This document shows, piece after piece, positions 1 to 4,842 of a stretch of 6,295 nucleotides of DNA (position 1 is its first letter; every line of letters starts with the position of its first letter). The stretch comes from an uncultured Clostridia bacterium (GTDB taxonomy: Bacteria; Bacillota; Clostridia; Lachnospirales; Lachnospiraceae). A program made the translations under genes and the position numbers. Under the pieces are notes generated by a model that saw only the letters and a list, made by a program, of their open reading frames with translations, was not told where the DNA came from and made no database searches. The DNA is taken from contig CAMZAI010000155.1 in assembly GCA_947304065.1 (NCBI GenBank), positions 1-6,295 of the forward strand, given 5' to 3'.

Positions 1-77
1 ACCTGCGTGGGAAGCTTCTCGAACTGCGGATCGAGATAGTATTTCTGATTATAAGAATTGCTGCCGCAAAGTACCAT
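1..77 (-). CDS. Partial CDS, N-terminus of a DUF6145-like small protein
   Basis: Only the first 25 codons are in the window; the gene continues past the left edge. The start is ATG at 77-75, preceded on the minus strand by GGGAGG (89-84) with 6 nt between, so the start is well supported. The peptide begins MVLCGSNSYNQKYYLDPQFE and goes on KLPTQ. From memory this matches the opening of DUF6145 proteins, small cytosolic proteins of unknown function in Lachnospiraceae that start with a VLCGxNxYxxKYYxNPxFxxLP pattern. It lies 74 nt downstream of dapB on the same strand and could be cotranscribed with the dap operon, although a 16-bp inverted repeat sits between them. No function can be given. The coding call is firm; the family call is moderate because so little is visible. 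Confidence 0.6.
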   Translation of the reverse strand, partial: MVLCGSNSYNQKYYLDPQFEKLPTQ

Positions 78-102
78 ACGCGACCTCCCGGTTTTATACT
101 AC

Positions 103-153
103 AGTTACTATTCACAGTCCAGCCTTTACACTGATTAACTGTGAATAGTAACT
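103..153. repeat. Perfect 16-bp inverted repeat / hairpin at the end of dapB
   Basis: Arms 103-118 (AGTTACTATTCACAGT) and 138-153 are exact reverse complements, separated by a 19-nt spacer. The right arm reaches two bases into the dapB stop codon (152-154). On the minus strand no T-run follows the hairpin, so it does not look like a standard intrinsic terminator. It may be an RNA-stabilising 3' structure for the dapAB message, an attenuator before the downstream gene, or a copy of a dispersed intergenic repeat. The structure is seen directly; its role is inferred. Confidence 0.75.
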
Positions 154-904
154 ATTCTACCACGTTGCTCATAGTATACATCCCGGCGGGCTTTCCTGCA
201 AGGAAACGCGCCGCATTAACGGCTCCCTTTGCGAAAACAGCCTTCGAATACGCTGTGTGTTTGATCTCGATGACCTCGTCCAGTCCCGCGAAAATGACCT
301 CATGCTCGCCCACGATCGTACCGCCGCGTACAGCGGAAATGCCGATCTCAGCCTTCGGGCGCTTCATGCGTCTTCCCGAACGGTCGTAAACATACTCATA
401 CTCTTCCTCAAGCACGGGCTTCATGGCGTCGGCAAGTAAAAGCGCAGTGCCCGAAGGAGCGTCAAGCTTCTGGTTATGATGCTTTTCCACGATCTCGATG
501 TCAAAGCCGTTGTTGCCGAGGATCTTCGCAGCCTCAGCGATCAGCTTCGCCATCGTATTGATGCCCAGGCTCATGTTCGCGGAACGCAGTATCGCAACCT
601 TTTCGGACGCCGCGCTGATCTGCCCGAGCTGTTCGGGCGTATAGCCTGTCGCGCAGAGTACCGCAGCGAGCTTCTTTTCTTCCGCGAGCGCGAGCACTCC
701 GTCAAGCGCTTTCGGTGAGGAGAAATCAATGATCACGTCGGCGGGGATATTGCACTCCGTCGCATCGGAAAATACCGGGAAATCAGCGTCGCCCTGAACG
801 ATGTCGACTCCCGCCACTACCTGCATGTCCGCATTTTCATCTACAATGCTGCGTACCACATGACCCATGCGTCCGCTGCATCCGCAAAGTATGATCCTTA
901 CCAT
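152..904 (-). CDS. dapB: 4-hydroxy-tetrahydrodipicolinate reductase DapB
   Basis: DapB catalyses the NAD(P)H-dependent reduction of (hydroxy)tetrahydrodipicolinate in the cytosol. It is the second dedicated step from aspartate semialdehyde towards diaminopimelate (peptidoglycan) and lysine. The 250-residue protein is of usual family length. The N-terminal Rossmann fold carries the glycine-rich nucleotide loop GCSGRMG (8-14). Other cofactor-domain motifs are DFSSP (60-64) and ATGYT (85-89), followed by SANMSLG (108-114). The C-terminal catalytic signature EKHHNQKLDAPSGTA (140-154) contains the paired histidines H142/H143, K146 and the substrate-binding SGT. ATG at 904 is preceded by AAGGGAACGG, and the gene starts 15 nt after the dapA stop. 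It is therefore translated from the dapA message and shares its lysine riboswitch control. I see no missing key residue. The identification is secure. Confidence 0.97.
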   Translation of the reverse strand: MVRIILCGCSGRMGHVVRSIVDENADMQVVAGVDIVQGDADFPVFSDATECNIPADVIIDFSSPKALDGVLALAEEKKLAAVLCATGYTPEQLGQISAASEKVAILRSANMSLGINTMAKLIAEAAKILGNNGFDIEIVEKHHNQKLDAPSGTALLLADAMKPVLEEEYEYVYDRSGRRMKRPKAEIGISAVRGGTIVGEHEVIFAGLDEVIEIKHTAYSKAVFAKGAVNAARFLAGKPAGMYTMSNVVE

Positions 905-919
905 AAACCGTTCCCTTTC

Positions 920-1813
920 TTATTTAATGATACCGAGTCTGCGCATCTCTGCCGCGAGCAGCTCCGCATGCTCGGGCTCCATGTCTGTCAGAGGCAGACG
1001 CATCGGACCTGCCGCAAAACCAAGCAGCTTGCAGGCGGTCTTTACGGGGATGGGGTTAACCTCGCTGAAGAGAAGGTTAACGAGAGGCAGGTACTTAAGC
1101 TGAAGCTCGAGAGAGCCCTTTGTATCGCCGTTTAAGAACTTCTCGACGATCAGGTGTGTATCGCGCGGTGCAACATGCGAAAGTACGCTGATAACGCCCT
1201 TTCCGCCGTATGCAAGGATCGGGCAGATAGCATTGTCGTCACCCGAGTAAATGTCGAGCTTGTCGCCGCAGAGCATCGCGGTCTGGGCGGTCCAGCCGAT
1301 ATTGCCGGTAGCGTCCTTGACAGCCACGATATTCTCGTAGTTCTCTACAAGATACTGAACTGTCTTGGGCTCGATGTTCACGCCGGTCCTGCCGGGGATA
1401 TTGTAAAGGATAATGGGAATATTGATCGCCTTCGCGGTCTCACCGAAATGTCTGATCAGGCCCTTCTGGGTAGCCTTATTATAATAAGGTGAAACGAGCA
1501 GAACAGCGTCCGCGCCCGCTGCCTCGGCCTGCTGCGAGAGCCAGATGGCGGTCTCGGTGCAGTTTGAGCCGGTTCCCGCGATAACGGGTACTCTCTTGTT
1601 TACATGCTTTACAACGAACTTAATGCAGTCAACATGCTCCTCATGGGTCAGGGTCGACGCCTCACCCGTGGTGCCGCATACAACGATCGCATCGGTTCCG
1701 TTCTCGATCTGGTAATCAACGAGCCTTCCAAACTCCTCGTAGTTCACCGATCCGTCAGCATTCATGGGAGTGATGATCGCAACAGCAGCTCCCGTAAAAA
1801 TAGTCTTCTTCAT
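920..1813 (-). CDS. dapA: 4-hydroxy-tetrahydrodipicolinate synthase DapA
   Basis: DapA condenses pyruvate with aspartate 4-semialdehyde, the first committed step of the diaminopimelate/lysine branch. The 297-residue protein is a single TIM barrel of the DHDPS/NAL aldolase family. Visible active-site landmarks are GTTGE (47-51; the threonines relay protons), the PYYN motif (109-112), Y137 and R142 in YNIPGRTGVN, and the Schiff-base lysine K166 in VAVKDATGN. GGKGVISVLS (203-212) is also typical. The start ATG (1813-1811) has GGGAGG (1826-1821) 7 nt upstream. The gene is first in the operon and is preceded by a lysine riboswitch with a terminator, so end-product control acts at transcription. 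Compared with the E. coli lysine-inhibition site, H57, H60, N84 and Y110 are kept, but the position of E84 appears to be T88. Feedback inhibition of the enzyme may therefore be weaker; this is inference. Confidence 0.97.
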   Translation of the reverse strand: MKKTIFTGAAVAIITPMNADGSVNYEEFGRLVDYQIENGTDAIVVCGTTGEASTLTHEEHVDCIKFVVKHVNKRVPVIAGTGSNCTETAIWLSQQAEAAGADAVLLVSPYYNKATQKGLIRHFGETAKAINIPIILYNIPGRTGVNIEPKTVQYLVENYENIVAVKDATGNIGWTAQTAMLCGDKLDIYSGDDNAICPILAYGGKGVISVLSHVAPRDTHLIVEKFLNGDTKGSLELQLKYLPLVNLLFSEVNPIPVKTACKLLGFAAGPMRLPLTDMEPEHAELLAAEMRRLGIIK

Positions 1814-1847
1814 GTTTTTTCCTCCCTGGATAAAAATAGGTTATCTC

Positions 1848-1861
1848 GCGAGCAAGCTCGC
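1848..1861 (-). other. Small GCGAGC/GCTCGC inverted repeat in the dapA leader
   Basis: GCGAGC (1861-1856 on the transcribed strand) and GCTCGC (1853-1848) flank two bases. It lies between the riboswitch terminator and the dapA ribosome binding site, 22 nt before the latter. It does not reach the Shine-Dalgarno sequence, so direct blocking of translation is not expected. It might protect the 5' end of read-through message after processing. The role is unknown. Confidence 0.45.
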
Positions 1862-1870
1862 TTATCACGC

Positions 1871-1896
1871 AAAAAGAGCCGGCCGGAGCCGACTCT
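1871..1896 (-). terminator. Riboswitch intrinsic terminator before dapA
   Basis: The transcript reads AGAGUCGGC, loop UCCG, GCCGGCUCU and then a U-run. This gives a 9-bp stem with one G-U pair and a stable tetraloop, followed by five T (1875-1871). It is a textbook Rho-independent terminator lying 45 nt upstream of the dapA Shine-Dalgarno. Its position directly behind the lysine aptamer shows that the switch works by premature termination when lysine is bound. Confidence 0.93.
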
Positions 1897-1954
1897 AAAG
1901 TGCAAGATTATTCCCGCATGGCATCTTTGCGCATGCGCATAAAAATGACTTTAG
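1895..1954 (-). promoter_or_regulatory. Candidate antiterminator of the lysine riboswitch
   Basis: The segment just after the aptamer, CUAAAGU (1954-1948), is perfectly complementary to ACUUUAG (1901-1895). Inside this 7-bp stem a second stem, CGCAUG with CAUGCG, can form. The long hairpin uses the last base of the P1 3' strand and the first two bases of the terminator 5' arm, so it should compete with both. This is the expected layout for an expression platform that reads through when lysine is scarce. The pairing is seen directly; the mechanism is inferred, and the overlap with each competitor is short. Confidence 0.55.
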
Positions 1955-2116
1955 GTAGCGCTCCATCAGTTCTTGATGACAGTTCGAAAGCTCTTAACAG
2001 ACGAACCAACCACGATCCCTCAGCGAAGACCGCAATTTCGGCAGATCATCCTTTCACGACTCTTCATCCGTGCGTGACACGTCCGGGCCGCTACTCATAA
2101 TCAATGCACCTCTACC
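1954..2116 (-). promoter_or_regulatory. Lysine riboswitch aptamer (L box)
   Basis: The transcribed strand shows the conserved elements of the lysine riboswitch in the right order. The 5' P1 strand and first core read GGTAGAGGTGC, followed by TTATGAGTAGCG. Then come GTGAAAGGATGATCTGCC with GCCGAAAT, the element TGTTAAGAG, ACTGTCATC, and finally GGAGCGCTACC. GGTAG (2116-2112) pairs with CTACC (1958-1954) to close P1. A small stem CATCA/TGATG (1978-1974 with 1968-1964) fits the last arm (P5). The length of 163 nt agrees with the family. Lysine binding stabilises P1 and favours the terminator downstream, reducing dapA-dapB transcription. The identity rests on matching remembered family consensus; a covariance-model search would settle it. 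Confidence 0.93.
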
Positions 2117-2129
2117 AATGTTAAGCGGT

Positions 2130-2158
2130 ATGATAGCATACATTTCCGCTGCTGTCAA
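2130..2158 (-). promoter_or_regulatory. Sigma-A promoter of the dap operon
   Basis: The minus strand reads TTGACA (2158-2153), a 17-nt spacer, then TATCAT (2135-2130). The -10 is preceded by TGC, an extended -10 element. The -35 is a perfect match and the spacing is ideal. Transcription should begin near 2123, only a few nucleotides before the riboswitch P1 strand, as expected for a leader RNA. Confidence 0.9.
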
Positions 2159-2177
2159 CAGCTTTACGCCACAGTTT

Positions 2178-2227
2178 CCCGCAAAAGGGCGGGATGTCCG
2201 TCGAACGTTTTGGCGGCAGGCATCCCG
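2178..2227. other. Two overlapping, mutually exclusive hairpins
   Basis: CGGGATG (2190-2196) pairs with CATCCCG (2221-2227). Inside it CCGTC (2198-2202) pairs with GGCGG (2212-2216) with one wobble on the plus-sense RNA, giving a long bulged hairpin. A smaller stem, CCCGC (2178-2182) with GCGGG (2189-2193), uses the same GCGGG bases, so only one can form at a time. No gene overlaps. On the minus strand the larger hairpin is followed by CCTTTTG, a poor terminator tail. I do not recognise an RNA family here. Confidence 0.5.
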
Positions 2228-2240
2228 ATGGTTTAATTTC

Positions 2241-2269
2241 ATTATAAAGTGAACTCTTTGAAATGTATA
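2241..2269 (-). promoter_or_regulatory. Possible secondary minus-strand promoter
   Basis: The minus strand has TATACA (2269-2264), a 17-nt spacer and a perfect TATAAT (2246-2241). The -35 matches consensus at 4 of 6 positions. A transcript from near 2234 would at once enter the hairpin pair at 2178-2227 and could then run into the dap leader. In an AT-rich stretch such matches arise by chance, so support is weak. Confidence 0.3.
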
Positions 2270-2344
2270 TGTGTTTTTGTGCTGTCAATGTTGCAAAAAA
2301 TGCTGTCGTCCGATCCCGACGCGGTATTATAATCATATTTTCAG

Positions 2345-2444
2345 ATATTATTTCCGAAATAATATTCCAAATAATATATTGACATATTATTTCATAAGTG
2401 TTATAAAGTATGTGTCGACCGATATTATTTTCAGAGTAATATCG
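2345..2444. promoter_or_regulatory. Array of ATATTATTT-type palindromes around the GGDEF-RHH promoter
   Basis: Three inverted repeats share one core. ATATTATTTC (2345-2354) and GAAATAATAT (2356-2365) form a perfect 21-bp palindrome upstream of the -35. AAATAATAT (2369-2377) and ATATTATTT (2384-2392) flank ATTGAC, so this pair straddles the -35 box. CGATATTA (2420-2427) and TAATATCG (2437-2444) lie just after the expected transcription start. ATATTATTTC recurs exactly at 2384-2393. Such spacing around a promoter is what a repressor with several operator sites would use. The sequence identity is direct; operator function, and autoregulation by the downstream protein, are inferences. Simple AT-richness is the alternative. 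Confidence 0.5.
2379..2407 (+). promoter_or_regulatory. Sigma-A promoter of the GGDEF-RHH gene
   Basis: TTGACA (2379-2384) and TATAAA (2402-2407) are separated by exactly 17 nt. The expected start is near 2414, leaving a leader of about 100 nt. The promoter is strong on paper, so the palindromes that overlap it would most plausibly serve repression. Confidence 0.85.
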
Positions 2445-2477
2445 TATAATATTACCTTAAGAACGAGCATACTAAAA

Positions 2478-2510
2478 GCCCGGACACTTATCCGGGCAGT
2501 GAACAGGAGG
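2478..2510 (+). other. Leader hairpin and Shine-Dalgarno of the GGDEF-RHH gene
   Basis: GCCCGGA (2478-2484) and TCCGGGC (2491-2497) form a 7-bp stem with a 6-nt loop. It ends 7 nt before AGGAGG (2505-2510), which lies 5 nt before the ATG. The stem leaves the ribosome site free, so it may stabilise the message rather than block it. It has no T-run and does not resemble a GEMM c-di-GMP riboswitch. Confidence 0.65.
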
Positions 2511-2515
2511 TTATT

Positions 2516-3280
2516 ATGGCCAAAAAGAATGAGACCGCAGAAACAGAAAAGAGACCTGTTACGGTCAGAGACCACATTGAACAGGATGCGCAGCATGCAC
2601 ATACGGTCGCAGAACACATTGAAAAGAATGCGAAACACGCACAGCAGAAGCGCACGGCTGTCAACGACGCGCTGCAGTTCCCCGTAGGCGATCAGTTCGA
2701 GAAGGATCTCACCGCGATCCTTGAGAGCGATTGTGAGGCGAACGGCGAGACCGTTGTCATCGCCCTGGTTGATTTTGACAATTTCCTGCACATCAATACC
2801 GATTTCGGCCGCGATGTCGGCGATAAGGTACTGATCGAGACAGGACTGTACATCCAAAAGAAACTGCCGAAGGACGCAACCGTTTACCGCATCGGCGGAG
2901 ATGAATTCGGAATTATTTTTAAGGGTGAGACAGAGCGTGAGGACATTTTCCTTTTCCTCAACGACCTGAAGAACGGTTTTGACGTTAAGACTCCCGACGG
3001 AGCGGACCAGTCGCTCACGATCGGCATGGCTACCGCATTTGTGGATGCGTCACGCTGCGCAGAGCTTGTAAGAAAGGCGGACGGCGCCCTCTACCGTGCG
3101 AAGATCGGCGGCAGGAACCGCGTCGCCATGGCAAAGGAAGAAAAGATGATCCCGAAGACCAGCCATTATACCCAGGACCAGCTCCAGCGCCTTGCGAAGC
3201 TCTCAAAGAGAGAAGGCATCGGAGAAGCGATCCTCTTAAGGGAAGCGCTTGACATGCTTCTGAAGAAGTACGACATCTGA
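2516..3280 (+). CDS. GGDEF domain protein with C-terminal ribbon-helix-helix-like domain
   Basis: This is a 254-residue, probably cytosolic protein with no signal or membrane segment. Residues 16-43 are two 14-residue helical repeats with a histidine every seven residues. Residues about 60-207 are a GGDEF (diguanylate cyclase) domain: metal-site D86 in DFDNF, D103 in VGDKV, an intact GGDEF at 127-131, and the closing YRAKIGGRNRV (193-203). Departures from consensus are L91 for the usual lysine after DxDxF, T95 for the aspartate of ND, and R99 for the histidine of GH. The RxxD inhibitory site, expected at 118-121, is absent (PKDA). Residues about 212-252 read as a CopG/Arc-type ribbon-helix-helix: a short strand ending HYT, helix QDQLQRLAKLSKREG, a turn, then LLREALDMLLKKY. 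It may make c-di-GMP, or bind GTP or c-di-GMP, and may bind DNA as a dimer. Its strong promoter carries palindromes. Domain calls are from motif reading; enzymatic activity is uncertain. Confidence 0.87.
   Translation: MAKKNETAETEKRPVTVRDHIEQDAQHAHTVAEHIEKNAKHAQQKRTAVNDALQFPVGDQFEKDLTAILESDCEANGETVVIALVDFDNFLHINTDFGRDVGDKVLIETGLYIQKKLPKDATVYRIGGDEFGIIFKGETEREDIFLFLNDLKNGFDVKTPDGADQSLTIGMATAFVDASRCAELVRKADGALYRAKIGGRNRVAMAKEEKMIPKTSHYTQDQLQRLAKLSKREGIGEAILLREALDMLLKKYDI
2561..2644 (+). repeat. Tandem duplication of a 42-bp coding unit
   Basis: Units 2561-2602 and 2603-2644 match at 33 of 42 bases. They encode TVRDHIEQDAQHAH and TVAEHIEKNAKHAQ, each two heptads. H20, H27, H34 and H41 recur at exact seven-residue steps, which would place them on one face of a helix. 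The duplication is in frame and probably builds a short helical or coiled-coil segment before the GGDEF domain. Confidence 0.8.
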
Positions 3281-3297
3281 ATTGATCAGACACCCCC

Positions 3298-3364
3298 AAA
3301 ATACACGGGGACGGTTCTTCCGTCTGCAAACTGCGCAGACAGAAGAACCGTCCCCGTGTATTTT
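3298..3364. repeat. REP-like 30-bp hairpin, also a likely bidirectional terminator
   Basis: Arms 3298-3327 and 3335-3364 are complementary at 29 of 30 positions (mismatch C3321/A3341) with a 7-nt loop. The core GGGGACGGTTCTTC and its complement GAAGAACCGTCCCC match a dispersed intergenic palindrome that I recall from many bacterial genomes, where it resembles REP elements mobilised by RAYT (REP-associated tyrosine) transposases. The outer AAAATACACGG/CCGTGTATTTT arms give a T-run on either strand. It sits between two convergent genes, 17 nt from each stop, so it probably ends both transcripts. No transposase is in the window. Confidence 0.85.
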
Positions 3365-3381
3365 CCTTGTCTATATTCACA

Positions 3382-4827
3382 TCATTCGCTTGCGATCACG
3401 GTGCAAACCGTAGTATTCACATCCGGGCAGTTCTTGCTGTTGTATACGCACTCATCCGCCTTACGGTATACTTCGTCGAAATTTGTCTTTGCTCCCTGTA
3501 CTACGATCGCGGCACCGAGGCTCACCGTCGGCTGCATGCCATTCAGCTCGGGGATCACAATTCCGTCGATACGTTCGAGCACTCTCTTTATCAGCTTCTT
3601 GCCCTTGCTTTCCTCATTTACGTTCGGAGAGAATACCGCATATTCGTCGCCTCCGAGTCTGAAGATGATATCCTTCTTTCTGAACTCTTCCTTCAGGACA
3701 TCGGCAATGCCTCTGATAACCTTATCTCCGACATCATGCCCGTAGGTATCGTTTATATGCTTGAACCTGTCGATATCGATGATGCAGAACATACCGCTCA
3801 TGCCTTCGTCAAGAAGATTCGTGACTTTCTTCTCTCCGCTTCCGCGGTTCAGGATACCGGTCATAATATCGGTCTCCGCGAGAGCTATCAGCTGCTCGCG
3901 CTCCTTCGCGCCCGCCACGACATCGTCTACGTTCTTAAAACCGGCCAAAATGCCGAGCGACTTATCCAGAGGATTGATCGGGATATAAGTGAACTGGTAG
4001 TAATGTATCTCGCCGTTATCGTGAACGCGGTAACTCGATACATACTCGTTTGTTTCCTTCATTTTCCTGCGCACGGTCTCAAGGCTCATCGCCTTGGTCA
4101 GCGCGGGAATATCTTCGGAGTATACGCGGTCGTTGATATACTGCCTGCACAGCACATCGTACGGATAAACCTTCTCGCCGGGGCCTTCCATACCCTTTGT
4201 TACATAGCCGTCCAGCTTGAGGATCACAACATTGCCGGTCTGCAGATCGACCTTGAAAACATTGTAATAGTCGCGGCTCAGCGCATTAACAATGCCCAGC
4301 TGCTCATACAGATACTGCTTGTCGGCCATATGCCTTCTGACGATCTTGTCGACATCCTTGAAAGCGAGGATAAATTTCTCCGCGCTGTCGGGATCGCCCG
4401 CGAGAGCAAACGCCATCTGATGATAGGAAATATGCCCTTCCTCATCGATACGCAGATACTCTATCGTATAGAGTTCTCCGTTCCTGATCTTCTCTTCCAC
4501 GACCTCGATCCTGCTCATGCGCTCCACATCCTCCGGATGGTCCGCAACATAAGTAGTCACATAAGCTTTGATAAAGGACGGATAGTCCCTGAACCTCGCT
4601 GCAAGTCCCAAAAGGCCGCTGACGGTATGCTCTCCGGTGGAACGGTACATTGAGAGCTCGAGCGTCTCACGGTTTACCAGCCAGATGGTATGGTACTCCC
4701 TTGCGAGTCCCGTGATGATACCCATGCTGTTCTCAAGCTTCTCATTAAAATCTTCCACCAGCCCCCGCATCTCTTCGGGGTAATCTTTAGGATCGAGGAA
4801 TGTTTCTTTCAATACAACGCCTGACAT
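3382..4827 (-). CDS. Diguanylate cyclase with duplicated N-terminal sensor region
   Basis: This 481-residue protein lacks a signal peptide or membrane segment and so probably acts in the cytosol. The start chosen is ATG 4827-4825, because GAGGTG lies 4 nt before it; an in-frame TTG at 4839 overlaps that site and is less likely. Residues about 30-165 and 170-305 look like two related PAS-like sensor modules, since LAREYHTIWLVNRETLEL (41-58) parallels LSRDYYNVFKVDLQTGNV (183-200). The GGDEF domain follows at about 315-470: TDIMTGILNR (319-328), DIDRFKHINDTYGHDVGD (351-368) and GGDEY (392-396, a tolerated F-to-Y change). R383xxD386 five residues upstream is a canonical product-inhibition I-site. 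The end is odd: K465 is kept but the usual GRNR is replaced by CPDVN. It should make c-di-GMP from two GTP. The gene follows a receiver gene by 15 nt, which suggests control by that relay. Confidence 0.92.
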   Translation of the reverse strand: MSGVVLKETFLDPKDYPEEMRGLVEDFNEKLENSMGIITGLAREYHTIWLVNRETLELSMYRSTGEHTVSGLLGLAARFRDYPSFIKAYVTTYVADHPEDVERMSRIEVVEEKIRNGELYTIEYLRIDEEGHISYHQMAFALAGDPDSAEKFILAFKDVDKIVRRHMADKQYLYEQLGIVNALSRDYYNVFKVDLQTGNVVILKLDGYVTKGMEGPGEKVYPYDVLCRQYINDRVYSEDIPALTKAMSLETVRRKMKETNEYVSSYRVHDNGEIHYYQFTYIPINPLDKSLGILAGFKNVDDVVAGAKEREQLIALAETDIMTGILNRGSGEKKVTNLLDEGMSGMFCIIDIDRFKHINDTYGHDVGDKVIRGIADVLKEEFRKKDIIFRLGGDEYAVFSPNVNEESKGKKLIKRVLERIDGIVIPELNGMQPTVSLGAAIVVQGAKTNFDEVYRKADECVYNSKNCPDVNTTVCTVIASE

Positions 4828-4842
4828 TAAACACCTCAAATA

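Noticed and set aside
93..121. Possible promoter TGGACT-N17-TATAAA before the left-edge gene
   Set aside because: The start of transcription would fall inside the Shine-Dalgarno at 84-89, so the message would lose its ribosome site; the spacer is also the hairpin arm.
1814..2120. T-box leader as the control of dapA
   Set aside because: No T-box sequence or specifier-loop layout was found, whereas the conserved elements of the lysine riboswitch are all present.
2054..2242. Small minus-strand open reading frame across the dap promoter
   Set aside because: It covers the -35/-10 boxes and the first part of the riboswitch aptamer, which must be non-coding, and shows no start signal.
2408..2515. 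c-di-GMP riboswitch in the leader of the GGDEF-RHH gene
   Set aside because: The GEMM core elements are absent; the only structure is a simple 7-bp hairpin with no expression platform.
2271..2687. Open reading frame of 138 codons on the plus strand overlapping the GGDEF-RHH start
   Set aside because: It runs through the AT-rich promoter and palindromes, and its arginine/serine-rich end is an out-of-frame copy of the 42-bp repeat. It has no ribosome site.
3367..4653. Open reading frame of 428 codons on the plus strand
   Set aside because: It lies entirely antisense to the cyclase gene, which has clear GGDEF motifs. It has no ribosome site and no recognisable domain, and it overlaps the REP-side terminator. 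It is open because of the codon use of the real gene.
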